Of a DNA stretch of 64,000 bases, positions 26,427 through 39,627 are shown in pieces. Numbering within the stretch: position 1 is the first letter of the stretch; each line of letters starts with the position of its first letter. The notes under the pieces were generated by a model. It worked only from the letters and a program-made list of their open reading frames with translations. It ran no database searches and was not told where the DNA came from. A program made the position numbers and the translations under genes. Origin of the DNA: Pilatotrama ljubarskyi (taxonomy: Eukaryota > Basidiomycota > Agaricomycetes > Polyporales > Polyporaceae); assembly GCA_022385805.1 (NCBI GenBank), contig MU277680.1:559122-623121 (forward strand), written 5' to 3'.

Positions 26427-27646
26427 CCTTCCCAAGAGCAAGTTGATCTGCGTATTCGGATCGGCACCCAAATGCCCAAATGCGCTCGTATTTCGATCTC
26501 ATGTTTGATGATGATAGCACGGTCGACTATAGTCGCCTCGAGTTGGGCGTAATGGCGATCATGCGCGGGGAAACTGCAAGATGCTCTCAAGGAAGAGATG
26601 ACTGCCAAATAGACCTGAAGGCGAGATGCCAACCCAGCAGCCAGACTTTGAGGTCGCCCGACGGAGTCCCTTGGCCCAGTGTCAGCTCAAAGTTGAACTT
26701 GAACATACTCGATCGATCATCGACACGTCGAGTTGAACGATCAGGATTGCCATTCTGGGAGATGCGGAGAATGCCGACTTCACCTGTCCGTTGTGCTCGT
26801 CCCTCCCCACATCGGAACGTCTGCCTAGGGGAGACTAACTTCACCTTGGTGGTTTATGCTATAAACCCAACGACCCTCTTTGGCTGACTATCGCCCCACT
26901 GGACCTCACATCTCAGAGATAACATGCCGGCTGATCAGACATGCATCGATACCTGTTCGAAGCAAGAGCTTGTGACGGCAGCGGCAGATTCGCGCGACGG
27001 GCGAGAATGCACGTACCCAGGACCCAGGTTCCGGCGGCGTGCTCTACAGTACGGCAAGTGACGAAGCGATCACCGACTGGGGCTGGTCTCGGGGCTGGAG
27101 CATTGCTGCAGGTTGCCTGGTGAAGAATTGTACCAGCAGTATGGTGCGCTGCCTGGGTCCTAACCTTCTCAGCCTTACCTTGCAACGCTCTGGGCGAGCC
27201 TTTCCGCAGGGATGGCATACGCATCGTCAACATTATCATAATCCCACGAAGATCGTGATTCAGTCCACGCAACCGGGGTATCCTAAGTGACACAGATGTG
27301 GACCGAACATCGTCGGCTGCACGCTTGGTCTGAAATGCACGAGGTTCTCGTTAGTCTGTAACTGTGCTGTAGAAAATCGAAACGGGCGAGTCTGTACGTA
27401 CTGGTTGAAATGAAAGGGCGCGGCAGAGCGCGCCGTACATGCTTGACGACGGTGGACAAAGTCAGATTGGCGCACTGCGTGGGCGAACACAGAAAGAAAC
27501 GGATGGACGGAACATATAGTTGGAAACGCAGGATCTGGCGACTACTAAACAAGCGTTGGGTCTCATAGATACAGGTGGACCGAGTGATTAACCATTGGCG
27601 AATTGTACGTCATAGCGAGCCAAGGGGAAAGTAAGTGAGTGTGGCA
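26427..27646. other. Intergenic, promoter of the protease
   Basis: About 1.2 kb between the protease TATA box and the stop of the BTB gene. Open frames on both strands are short and unsupported. Confidence 0.4.
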
Positions 27647-28784
27647 TCACGCCAGTTCGAAGAACGTCGGTAGCGACGCCCACAAGCTCTGCCTGTAGGA
27701 TTCGATCTTGGTCACGATCGAGCGCGCGCAGAGCACACATATCTGGTATTGCGCGTACTGAGTGTTCACCAGATTGATGACGTCCCGCCAGTCCTCGAGC
27801 GGTTGCCGCGTGCGACGCTGATTGTTCAGCAGGAGCGTGCGCAGCATCGACGTCCAGAGCTGAGTTGCGCCTTGCGTACAGAAATGCGGCGGGGTAGTCG
27901 GCGCTGGCACGAACTCCGGGATGACGATGGCGAATGCGGTGTGCGCGGACCGTAGCCGCTCAATGCCCACGACGAGGCGCTCGACGTCCGCCGACGAGAG
28001 GGGAGCGAGACTGTGGCCGAGCAGCGGGCCGCCGAACTGCCACGTCGTGCGACTCAGGGCGTAGAAGAGGGGGAAGAACAGTTCCGGGTCGCTGTAGCCG
28101 CAATCGCGCAGGAGAGCGATAACAACAGCGGGATGGACGATGATGTCTTCCTCCTGACGTTCTGGACCATGGGTAGGTCCGGCTTGAGCGGGACCCTGTT
28201 CTTCTGCCGGAGGCATCTGTGCGGCGCCGTACAGCTTGAGCAGGCGGGCTCGGGACTCCGTCTCCTTGGCGTCGTGCTGAGTGAGTGTGGCTGGCCATTC
28301 GGCTCGTATGCGCGCGATGATGTCTGTGCAAGGACGGTGTATCTTGTATTTGGTCGCCATCCGAAGCAGGTTTGCGAGCGCGGGGAAAGTCTCCACGGTC
28401 AATTCCTGAACTTCGACGCGCCTGCGCACAACGGAACTGATGAGCCAAGGTCGCCGTGTACACTGGAGATGGCGCCAGACATGTAGATACTCACAATCCA
28501 TCATACACGACGTTCAACAGCGCCTCTACCTCTTCGGGAGTTTCTTCCATATTGATGTGTGGAAGGCCGCGGAAGCGTTCGTGTTGTTGCGCGAAGAGGT
28601 CGAGAAACACGATCGAATGCTTGGACAGGAGCGACCTATGCACGCAGAACAAGGTCCTGCCCGCTCCGAGGATGACGTTCCCATCGTCGAAGTAGAGCGT
28701 AGGGTGGTTCACGAACGGCTTCTCGTCCTCGGGCGAGAGGCGGGGACGCTTCCGCTCTGGCTGCGGCGAGTCTCTCTGAGCCAT
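27647..28784 (-). CDS. BTB/POZ domain protein
   Basis: Exons complement(27647..28421, 28495..28784), 354 aa. The BTB fold spans about residues 20-130: HPTLYFDDGNVIL, TLFCVHRSLLSKHS, LDLFAQQHERFRGLPHINMEE, then VYDGL and FPALANLLRMATKYKI after the splice. This is the basidiomycete BTB type in which VHRSLLSKHS-VF takes the place of the usual HK.VL...S..F. The single 73-nt intron lies inside the domain. The N-terminus carries a short basic patch (ERKRPRL). The C-terminal 200 residues are helical and without a known domain. BTB proteins dimerise and may act as Cullin-3 adaptors or transcription cofactors; partners cannot be inferred. The start at 28784 is the first ATG directly upstream of the domain. 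Confidence 0.85.
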
Positions 28785-30512
28785 GTCGAGGGCTTTCGAT
28801 CGCCGCTGCGGGCAAGGAGGGCGTGCGATAGGCGATGGATGGGAACACAGGGGCGCTAGGTAGCCCGGCACACGCTAAGAAGGAACCAATTCAAGGACGG
28901 GATCATCTGAGAAGGAGCTTTACCCTTTGAGTCGCAGTGACGGCGTCGTCCAAGGCGGCGGAACTCGGCGCCGCACCGCTCCTTACACTCTGATTCTTGT
29001 CAAACCAAAGGAAAAGCTTCCAGATGAGCAGTAACCGCCAAACTTCGAGGGACAACTGAGGATTGACAGCGACAGAGGACTATGTGAGCGCGCAGCGACG
29101 GCGATGAAGGGAGGGTTGTGCGCGGCGACGCGAAGACGTGGACGATCCCGGGCGCCTGTTTGTACGAGACGCCCATCCGCGCCTAGTACAGATATTCTTG
29201 AGTACCGTTCGCGGCCAACTTGAACTTGGTATCGCGCAGTGTCACAGTGATGGCTAGGTCGGGAATCGACATAGCTAGCACCCAGCTGATACTTGCTCAT
29301 TGCCCAACACACTGAGGCGGTTCATGTCAGACGAAGACCCGCAGCGTCCACTCGACAGGCGGAGAATGCACTGGCTGGACTTGAATTCGATACATGACCC
29401 TTGGTCGGCAGTGTACATACCCCGGTGGCCAGATGCTCGCGGGTCTAACGGGCTATGCGGTACTTAGCGTTCTCATACGAGGCAACTCTCAGACCACATG
29501 CACAAAACACGGTCGTCGAGACGGTCCGCGGTCATCCACAAGCCGCATAAGTCGGCGATAGTTCACCGGTCCAAGTGCCCGCAGGCGGCATGAAGTAAGA
29601 GGTACGGTACGCACACCAGCACGCCGAATACAGTGATGTCCTTCGAAGCAGCTAGGTGGACGAACGGTGGGGTACCCCCAGCTTCGAATACAAGGGCCAT
29701 GGATACATCCGTATCCATAGAGTCCGCTCCCAAACAGGACGCCTTCGCTGTGTGAATGGTCGCTCGCCGGCTGAGAAATGCGCATACGTTCGAGCGGCCG
29801 AACGAATGCGTTGGGACGGACCCCGTCTGGACGTGGGATGGAACCCGCGGCGTCGCTATCGGCAGTCTTCGGCGTGAAGGCGGACGACGCCACCGCTTGA
29901 ACAACCCTAGGAATCTCGAGTGCTTGCATGACAACGTCGGACGGCAGTCCCAGCTGTAAGAGGTCTTGCAGTAAGTACTGCTGCGTGCACATTCGCATGA
30001 CGCAGGTCAGCCGCATGCCTGAGATAAGTACGTACCGAATGGTCAAAATTTCTCAGCACAGGATTACGTGCCTCACGAAAGCGGGCCAGGCATGTTTTCA
30101 TCCTAGTTTCATCGGGTTATCATGACCTCGCAGGATGTGTTCGCGATGATACGACATGTTACGCATACGCGCGACGGCACGACACAGGCAGCGGTGTGAC
30201 AGAAGGAGGTCAGGGAGGAAGAGGATTCCTGGTCCATCAACGCGCTGCCTATTTCGGGACGGTCGAGAGAGCAAGGATGGCTGGGAAGCTCCACCAGAAC
30301 GCCCAAAAGCGGCAATAAAACTAGGCCCGAGTCTGGCGGCGTGACGCACCGAGACCATGCGCTCAGCCTCTCACAGTCCTTCCTTGCCCGCAGCGGCTCC
30401 TTCCTCACCGCCCTCCACGTCCTCCGCGTCGTCCGCGACCTCCCTCTCCCCCTCATCACCCTCCCAACCCTCTGGTCCAAGTTCCAGCGAGCAGACGGCC
30501 ACGGAAAGCACC
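28785..30512. other. Shared upstream region, BTB gene / glucan synthase
   Basis: Head-to-head spacer of about 1.7 kb. A minus-strand open frame at 29489-30046 was examined and not accepted as a gene. CT-rich sequence just before 30513 looks like the glucan synthase 5' UTR. Confidence 0.4.
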
Positions 30513-33500
30513 ATGGCCGGTCGTGGCCCCCGCAGCCAGGAGGGCATGTACATCGCTCCTTCGCCTCCGTCTTCCGACCCCCACGATCCCTTCAACACCG
30601 TCCAAATGCCCGAACCTCACCGATACTACGACCACGATGATGACCACCTTGATCAGTACGGGCGACGCGACACGTATGGCTCAGACGGCAGCAACAACGA
30701 CGACGATAGGTACTATGAGCAGGGCGGCGCCTATGATTACGGTGAGTACTGCCCGTCCATTCCTCATGGTCCCGACAGCCCCTTATGCGTCGCAGCCCAA
30801 CCGGACACCGACTCTGATGTCGATGTGTACGGTCAGAAGTACGTGCCCTCCACCGAGTCGCTTGGACCGCCTCGCATGGGCATTTCGGAGTCCTCGACAC
30901 CCACCTTCATCGACCACAACGGCGTCTCTGTGCGGGAACCCTACCCCGCATGGAGTTCAGAACGACAGATTCCGCTCTCAAAGGAGGAGATTGAGGACAT
31001 CTTCCTGGACCTCACTCAGAAGTTCGGCTTCCAGCGAGACTCGATGCGAAACATGGTATGTATGCTGAGTTCACACGGCGGCTACCCCGGCCCAAGGCTT
31101 GCATGTCTCGGCCAAGCTGCTCTCGTGCTCGTTCTCCTCGCGTGAGCGGCTGGGCGGAGCGGGCTTGGGGGGCCGCGCGAGCCCATCTGCTGATCACCGC
31201 TGACCTGTTATTTTACAGTTCGACTTTGTGATGCAGTTGCTCGACAGCCGCGCATCAAGAATGTCGCCGAACCAGGCGCTATTGACGCTCCACGCGGATT
31301 ATATCGGAGGTCAGCACGCGAACTACCGCAAGTGGTACTTTGCTGCGCAGCTCGACCTCGACGACGCGATCGGCCAGACGCAGAACCCGGGCCTCCAGCG
31401 ACTGCGTTCGCAAAAGCGTAAGACGAAGGGTCACAAGGCCGCGGAGCGACAGCTGCAGAGCGCGCTGGACCGGTGGCGGCAGGCGATGAACAACATGAGC
31501 CAGTACGACCGCATGCGACAGATTGCTCTCTGGTTGCTGCTGTGGGGTGAAGCCGCGCAGATCCGGTTTGTCCCCGAGTGCTTGTGTTTCATTTTCAAGT
31601 GCGCGGACGACTACTACCGATCGCCGGAGTGCCAGAACCGGTTGGACCCGGTACCGGAAGGGCTGTACTTGCACGCGGTGGTCAAGCCACTTTATCGCTT
31701 TATGCGGGACCAGGGCTACGAGGTTGTGGACGGGAAGTTTGTGCGGAAGGAGCGGGACCATGACCAGATCATCGGGTACGACGACGTGAACCAACTCTTC
31801 TGGTATCCCGAAGGCATAGCGCGAATTGTCTTGACTGACAAGGTATGTGCGATTCTCGTCGGCGAAGACGCCATGCTGACATTCGCCTAGACGCGCCTCG
31901 TCGACCTCCCGCCGGCGCAGCGATTCATGAAGTTTGATCGTATCGACTGGAATCGCGTTTTCTTCAAGACGTACTACGAGAAACGCTCCTTCGGCCACCT
32001 CCTTGTCAACTTCAACCGGATATGGGTCATCCACATATCGATGTACTGGTTCTACACTGCGTACAACTCGCCCACCATCTACAACGGCGAAAAGCACGCC
32101 GCGATGCGCTGGTCTGCCACGGCGCTCGGTGGTGCCGTCGCGACGATCATCATGATTGCTGCAACGCTGGCGGAGTTCTCGTACATCCCGACTACCTGGA
32201 ACAACACGTCGCATCTCACTCGGCGGCTAGTCTTCCTCCTCATCACGCTCGCCCTGACGGCTGGACCGACCTTCTACATCGCCATCGCAGAGAGCACGTC
32301 ACCGGGCGGATCGCTCGCTCTCATCCTCGGTATCGTGCAGTTTTTCATCTCGGTCGTCGCGACGTTGCTATTCGCTATCCTCCCCTCCGGGCGGATGTTC
32401 GGTGACCGTGTTGCGGGCAAGTCGCGCAAGTACCTCGCAAGCCAGACGTTCACGGCCAGCTACCCCTCGCTGAAGCCGTCCGCCCGCCTGGCATCATGCG
32501 CGCTCTGGTTCCTCGTCTTCGGCTGCAAGTTCACGGAGTCGTACTTCTTCCTGACACTCTCGTTCAAGAACCCCATCCGCGTCATGGTCGGAATGCAGGT
32601 CCAGGGTTGCAACGACAAGTACTTCGGAAACGCACTTTGCAGGAACCAGGCTGCCTTCACGCTGACGATCATGTACCTCATGGACTTGGTGCTCTTCTTC
32701 CTGGATACCTTCCTCTGGTGGATCATCTGGAACACGGTCTTCAGTATCGGGCGCTCGTTCGCGTTGGGTTTGTCTATCTGGACGCCATGGAAGGACATCT
32801 ACACCCGGCTCCCGAAGCGCATCTACTCGAAGATCCTCGCCACCGCCGACATGGAGACGAAGTACAAGCCCAAGGTCCTCGTGTCGCAGATCTGGAACGC
32901 CATCATCATCTCGATGTACCGCGAGCATCTACTCTCCATCGAGCATGTTCAGAAGCTGCTTTACCACCAGGTCGACGTTGGTCAGGACGGTCGCCGCAGT
33001 TTGCGCGCCCCTGCCTTCTTCATTTCGCAAAGCGACAAGGGCTTCCGCGGCGAGTTCTTCACGCCCGGAAGCGAGGCCGAGCGCCGTATCTCGTTCTTCG
33101 CGCAGTCGCTCACGACCGCCGTTCCGGAGCCTCTCCCGGTTGATGCTATGCCCACATTCACAGTCCTGACGCCCCACTACAGCGAGAAGGTACGTGGTGC
33201 GACATAGTCCTTTTGCTCACTTCCTAACATCGTCCCCAGATTTTGCTTTCGCTTCGTGAGATCATCCGTGAGGAGGACCAGAACACGCGTGTTACGTTGC
33301 TTGAGTACCTTAAGCAGCTGCACCCGGTTGAGTGGGACAACTTCGTCAAGGACACCAAGATCCTCGCGGAGGAGTCCCAGATGTACAACGGCTCGAGCCC
33401 CTTCGGTGGCATGGACGAGAAGGGTCAGTCGAAGGCTGACGACCTGCCGTTCTACTGCATCGGCTTCAAGTCTGCCGCGCCCGAGTTCACGCTCCGCACG

Positions 33501-36499
33501 CGTATCTGGGCCTCGCTCCGTGCGCAGACGCTGTACCGCACTGTCTCCGGCATGATGAACTACTCCAAGGCGATCAAGCTGCTCTATCGCGTGGAGAACC
33601 CCGAGGTTGTTCAGCTCTTCGGTGGCAACACGGACAAGCTTGAGCGCGAGCTCGAGCGTATGGCGCGTCGGAAGTTCAAGTTCGTCGTCTCCATGCAGCG
33701 CTACTCCAAGTTCAACCGCGAAGAGCAGGAGAACGCCGAGTTCTTGCTGCGTGCGTATCCGGACCTTCAGATCGCGTACCTCGAGGAGGAGCCTCCGCGC
33801 AAAGAGGGCGGCGACTCGCGTATCTTCTCGGCGCTCATCGATGGCCACTCCGAGTTCATCCCTGAGACTGGTCGTCGCAGGCCGAAGTTCCGCATCGAGC
33901 TCCCCGGTAACCCCATTCTCGGCGACGGCAAGTCGGACAACCAGAACCACGCGATCATCTTCTACCGCGGCGAGTATCTCCAGCTCATCGACGCGAACCA
34001 GGACAACTATCTCGAAGAGTGTCTCAAAATCCGGAACGTGCTCGCGGAGTTCGAGGAGTACAACGTCTCGAGCCAGAGCCCGTACGCCCAGTGGGGCCAC
34101 AAGGACTTCAAGCAGTCGCCCATCGCGATCGTCGGTGCCCGCGAGTACATCTTCTCGGAGAACATTGGTATCCTTGGTGATCTCGCGGCTGGTAAGGAGC
34201 AGACGTTCGGTACTCTCGCGGCGCGCTCTCTCGCTTGGATTGGTGGCAAGCTCCACTACGGTCACCCCGACTTCCTCAACGCGCTCTACATGACGACTCG
34301 TGGTGGTGTGTCAAAGGCACAGAAGGGCTTGCATCTGAACGAGGATATCTACGCCGGTATGAATGCCTTCGGACGTGGCGGCCGCATCAAGCACACGGAG
34401 TACTACCAGTGCGGCAAGGGCCGTGACCTCGGCTTCGGGACGATCCTGAACTTCCAGACGAAGATCGGCACGGGTATGGGGGAGCAGATGCTCAGTCGCG
34501 AGTACTACTACCTCGGCACGCAGCTGCCCATCGACCGGTTCCTGACTTTCTATTACGGGCACCCCGGGTTCCACATCAACAACATGCTGGTGATCCTGTC
34601 GGTGCAGATCTTCATTGTGACGAGTAAGTGGCGTCTCTGCTTTAAGTAATATCGTGGTTTCTAATTGTCTTCTGCAGTGGTATTCCTCGGCACGTTGAAC
34701 GGCCAGCTCGACGTCTGCAAGTACTCCTCGTCCGGACAGTTCATCGGGACCACAGGCTGCTACAACCTCACACCGGCCTTCCAATGGATCGACCACTGTA
34801 TCATCAGTATCTTCCTCGTGTTCATGATCGCCTACTTGCCGCTGTTCTTGCAAGGTATGATTACGCATTCGTTGACTGTTCGACTTCTGCTGACCCAATC
34901 CTCGTAGAACTCGTCGAGCGTGGTACGGTGAAGGCCGTCGTCCGACTCGCCAAGCACTTCGGCTCTCTCTCGCCGGCATTCGAGGTGTTCTCTACGCAGA
35001 TCTCGTCGCACTCGATCATCACCAATTTGACCTTCGGTGGTGCGCGGTACATCGCGACTGGTCGTGGCTTCGCTACAACGAGGATCTCGTTCGCCATCCT
35101 GTACTCGCGGTTTGCAGGCCCCAGCATCTACCTCGGCATGCGTACCTTGGTGATGCTCCTGTATGTGACACTGACGATCTGGACGGGATGGATCACCTAC
35201 TTCTGGGTATCGATCCTCGCGCTCTGCGTCTCGCCGTTCCTCTTCAACCCGCATCAGTTCTCGGCAGCGGACTTCATCATTGACTATCGGTACGTTTCCA
35301 GTTGGAGTTTGTGGAATGCGTTGCTGAGGCGCAGTGCAGGGAATTCTTGCGGTGGATGAACCGCGGCAACTCTCGGGCTCACGCCAACTCATGGATCGGT
35401 TACTGCCGCCTCTCGCGGACGATGATCACTGGCTACAAGAAGAAGCGACTGGGTCATCCTTCAGAGAGGCTGTCCGGCGATGTTCCTCGTGCGAAGTGGC
35501 GCGCGGTCATCTTCTCCGAGGTCATCTTCCCTCTCATCATGGCCACTCTCTTCGTAATTGCCTACATGTTCGTCAAGTCCTTCCCCGACAAGGATGGCAA
35601 GCAGCCGGCAAGCCCCCTGATCCGTATCGCGGTCGTCGCTATTGGGCCTATCGTTTGGAATGCCGCGATCCTGCTCGTGCTCTTCATGTTCTCGCTCTTC
35701 CTCGGACCGATGCTCGACACTCCCTTCCCGAAGTTCGGCTCCGTGATGGCCTTCATCGGACACTCCCTCGGTGTCCTTGGCATGATCGCATTCTTCGAGT
35801 TCTTCGTGAGTACCCTTTGACTTGTTTGTCCGCTTGCCTAACTGACATTGCACCTCAGTGGTTCTTGGAGCTCTGGAACGTTGCGCACGCCGTGTTGGGC
35901 CTGATCGCCATCATTTTCATCCAGCGGGCGATCCACAAGGTCCTCATCTCGGTGTTCCTTTCCCGCGAGTTCAAGCACGATGAGACGAACAGGGCGTGGT
36001 GGACCGGCAAGTGGTACGGCCGTGGCCTTGGCTCTTCTGCCATGTCGCAGCCTGCGCGCGAGTTCATCGTGAAGATCATCGAGCTGTCGCTCTGGAGCTC
36101 AGACTTCCTCATCGGGCACTTCCTTCTCTTCCTCCTTACACCTCCCATCCTCATACCCTACATCGATCGGTTCCATTCGACGATGCTCTGTAAGTTTTCT
36201 CTGGAGTCAAGCCGCTGTCTCGTCACTGACACCGTGTGCTCGTACAGTCTGGTTGCGGCCCTCAAAACAAATTCGTGCACCGTTGTACTCCATCAAGCAG
36301 AAGAGGCAGCGCAGGTGGATCGTCATCAAGTATGGCATCGTGTTCATCTTGTCCCTTGCGATCTTCGCAGCCCTGATCGCTATTCGTGAGTATTCTCCTG
36401 CAACGCTTCTCGAGGTAAGCTAACGACGCCATGCCCTCGCCAGCCTTAATATTCCGTCAATCGCTGCACGTCAACTGCAGCATATGTCAGAGCATCTGA
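30513..36499 (+). CDS. FKS1: 1,3-beta-glucan synthase catalytic subunit
   Basis: Exons 30513..30741, 30796..31055, 31219..31842, 31891..33189, 33240..34623, 34678..34854, 34908..35289, 35340..35805, 35859..36189, 36248..36385, 36444..36499; 1,781 aa, the normal FKS length. GT48 family: transfers glucose from UDP-glucose to make cell-wall beta-1,3-glucan in the plasma membrane. Seen: acidic disordered N-terminus, the FKS1 N-terminal domain ([14 protein letters not shown]), a first membrane cluster, the large cytosolic catalytic region (33240-34623, with [35 protein letters not shown] and [21 protein letters not shown] in pieces), and a C-terminal membrane cluster. The start at 30513 has a strong context (CACCATGG); an in-frame ATG at 30357 would add 52 Ser/Pro-rich residues. 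The first intron (54 nt) lacks stops and could be retained. Confidence 0.96.
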
Positions 36500-37128
36500 T
36501 GGACTTGTCACGCCCCCATAATATGAATACACAATAGATCAGCTGCACTGTATGCTCTCGACGTACTTTCTTACCACCTGCGTTCTGTACTAGCCGGACT
36601 CTACATAGCCTTTCTTGACTGCAGCAGAGATGGACAATTCACTACCACATTTTATTCCATTTCGCCGCCCGACGTCGATCGTTCTGCCGCTGCTTGCCTA
36701 ATTCACATATCACCCAGCTGCCTCAAGAGCTCGCTCCGCTTCTTGTTTCTCATGACCTGCATACTGAGATGACGACGAACGCTTTGTTGTTACTTGCATT
36801 GTAGTCGCTCACATAGTCGTTACCCAAAATCCAGTACGTTGGCTGCGTAGGATCCGGAGCGAATGAGACCCAGCGATTGCGCGAGCACGCATCCAAGACG
36901 CCCACCTCATCGACTACATTGGAGTTCAGCCAGCGCGATTGGTGACCGCCCGCATCCAGAGACTTCGGGCTCCCGATGAAACCACCCGCAGAAGCGTCAA
37001 ACTCGTACGAGCGTTGGTGGTGAACGTCTGCAATTGTCGCCCGGTTTGCGCCAAACTGTTGGTACGACGCAGCGACCCCAAGGGGCCGGGCACTTGCAAC
37101 GATATGTATTGGGGTCGACCGCAAAGAG
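36500..37128. other. Convergent spacer, FKS1 / GWT1
   Basis: 630 bp between two 3' ends. A minus-strand frame (about 36750-37080) directly downstream of the GWT1 stop has plausible amino-acid composition but no start, domain or splice support. Confidence 0.4.
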
Positions 37129-39117
37129 TCAGAATTTCCACAGCCGTCTGTGCCTGCACGTCCACGCAAGGGCGGAGAGAGCGAACCCGTACAGCGAGAG
37201 CACGAGCATCGCGGACCAGTCCGACATGTATATCGTCGGCATGGACAGGTTGATGAGCCCGGTCATGACGTTCGCCTGCGCCCACGCGTCAGTCCAGACC
37301 ATCCAAGCCAGCAGGTAATCCGAGGACAGAGACGCACCAGCAAGAACAGCACCAGCCCGTTCTTGTTGATCGCCTCGAGCAGCGCAGGCGCGCTCCCGCC
37401 GCCGCCGCCACCGCCCTCCCTCCCCCTGAGGTGGCGCGTCGCCTTGAGCACGTCCGGGTCCGGGTGCACCTTGAGCTTCGACGTCGGCGAGTACACGGAC
37501 TTGCTCAGCGGCGAGGGGAAGAAGAAGAGGTCGAGCACGAGGTACCCGAGGAGGAACGTCGTGTTGTACGCGGCGACCCACGCGACGTACTGCACGTTCA
37601 CGAGGCGGCGCGAGACGCCGCCGGGGCCGCCGACGCCGAGGAGCTTGAGTAGCCCGAGCGAGGCCCACCAGAGGACGGCGTAGGAGCAGAGCTCGGTCGC
37701 GGTCTTGTCAGTCTCGCGGCGCTGCTCGAGCACGCGCGTTGGTATGGGTGCGGGCGCAGGGTCGTCGTCGTCCGAGTCGGAATCGCTGCTGGGCGTGCGC
37801 GGTCGTGCGGGTACGGCGTGTGGGCGCGCGAGCTGCTGCTGGCGACGTCGGAAGTAAGAGGGGGTGGGCGCGAGGACAAGCGTTCCAGTGGACAGTCCGA
37901 GGAGGTGGATTGCGAGGTAGCCTGTGGTATGCGTCAGTGAGAGGCGGAGGAGTATAGGTACTGGGCACATACCGGTGAGGGAGACGAGGCCCTCCTTATT
38001 GGCAGCAATCACACCCACGCGAGGGGCGTCGAGGACGAAGTCCTGGAGGCCCCCGAGGGAAAGCGCAAGCTGATGGGCTAGGTCGCGTTAGCACAGGAAG
38101 TCCTTAGACCGAGCATAAGTGCGCATACATATAGCCACGATCACACCCAATAGTGAGATAGGGACGTGGACCATCACAGGGTGCAGCAGGACCTGGAGGA
38201 TCGGTATGATAGCAAGCGTGATGAAGAAGTTCCAGTGCACGCCGTATTCTGTGACATGTTCCTGAGCGATGTTGACGCGATGATTTGCAGGGAGTTTCGG
38301 CGGGCACTCACTGGATACTCTGTGCCTTTCACGGAGATTGTCCTTAGCAAGCCTAGGAGTAGGACGGGAGAGCACTTCCGCAGGACAGTTGTCAGCTTGG
38401 GGAGGAGGGGCGCGGTGAGGTGCTCGGGATTCTTGACGAGGGGTATGGCGGATACGACGCCCTGAGAGAACACGAAGGAGCCTACGCCAAGGTCCATCTC
38501 GGCACCTTCAGCATCACACCAGGACAAACGTTAGTGTGCAACTCACTATGGACACCCCAAACGTCTCGCACTTGGCCAGGGACCTGGGAAAGACCGGGAA
38601 ATCGACGGCCAGGATGCAAATGAAGGTCAGCAGCAGCATGTGGGACCGATATGTCGTCAGCGCAGGGAGAGGAGGTATGTTGATCGTCCTAGGGAAGGTA
38701 ACCTCTCTGGGCGAGGTCGAGTCCCGTGAAGATACACGGCTGTGCGTGAGGGCGGAAGGAAGGTATGTGCCGGATTCCCGGCGGGGGAGCAAGAGCAGCA
38801 ACGTCGTCGGGGCCAGCAGAATGAGACAGAGCACTCCGGGGGCGTTCGCGAAAATGGTGACTGAGGCAATGAGCGGAGCGACGAGCAGCAGGACCTCGGT
38901 GGTGAACTGCAGCGGCCTGTTGGACGGAAGACGCGTCCTGAGCGCGGAGTGCAGCGCTATGGATATCTGGCCTTCGTCAACGTCGACACACGATGGGCAT
39001 CGCAGGCTACGCGTTGCTCACCAGCGCCGACAGCGAGACCATGTTGATATGGCCGATGCTGGACCCTGTCATGCCCGACACGAATGCCTCCTTCGACGCC
39101 TTGTAGTCATCGTGCAT
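37129..39117 (-). CDS. GWT1: GPI-anchor inositol acyltransferase
   Basis: Exons complement(37129..37275, 37338..37921, 37973..38077, 38129..38261, 38312..38497, 38547..38966, 39022..39117), 556 aa. GWT1/PIG-W acylates the inositol of GlcN-PI in the ER during GPI-anchor synthesis. Family landmarks in order: [17 protein letters not shown] at the N-terminus, [69 protein letters not shown]-like segment, and a final hydrophobic stretch ending shortly before the stop. Many membrane-spanning segments are visible. A Ser/Asp/Arg-rich cytosolic loop (about residues 340-400) and a run of eight glycines (about 483-490) make it longer than yeast Gwt1. All seven exons join in phase with 49-62 nt introns. 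Confidence 0.93.
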
Positions 39118-39627
39118 CGCGACCTAAGACAAGACTTGCAACTTCCACAAGTTAACAGGCCCGTCACGACCTCGAGCTGTCCGGTCTCGAGCAGGAAAAA
39201 GTTACTAGAGCAGGGTATCAAAGCAGGGTACGGAAGACGTTAAGACGGGAACAGGATGCGGACCGTCGAGCTCGCCGTTCTCGAGAGTCCACAACGGGCG
39301 CTTGTGCAGTGTCTACATAGCTTGACCATCAACCATGACCATGCATCTTCCACTGCAGCTGGCCCACTCTCCTGCTGAACACCGTGCCTTGTGTCTCTCT
39401 GGCTGAACGCTGCTCCTGCGAGAATAAGTGCTCCATGCCCACGATCGTCAGCCAGAGGCCTGTCTTCACCGACCGACGTTCCTTAGTCTCCGAAAGTCTG
39501 ATGGGCCAAATCATATGCCGCCTATCATGTGTCCTCGCCTGCTGCGAGATAGCTTGGAGCCGGGACGATAAATACTCATGAGCGATAGCAAGCAAGTGAC
39601 CGCCATTTTCTGCCCGCTTTCGCTACC
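39118..39627. other. Bidirectional promoter region, GWT1 / permease
   Basis: 510 bp between two divergent start codons. No clear TATA box at the usual distance for either gene. Confidence 0.45.

Noticed and set aside
29489..30046. Minus-strand 185-codon frame upstream of FKS1
   Set aside because: No start context, no domain, and its C-terminal half changes character; no splice partners found.
31279..34265. Minus-strand open frames of 311 and 362 codons inside FKS1
   Set aside because: Antisense shadows of strongly biased glucan synthase codons; composition (Arg, Val, Glu, Leu) is typical of reverse-frame artefacts.
36750..37080. Possible small gene directly downstream of GWT1
   Set aside because: Composition is protein-like (VDEVGVLDAC, YWILGNDYVSDY) but there is no credible start codon or splice acceptor independent of the GWT1 3' end.
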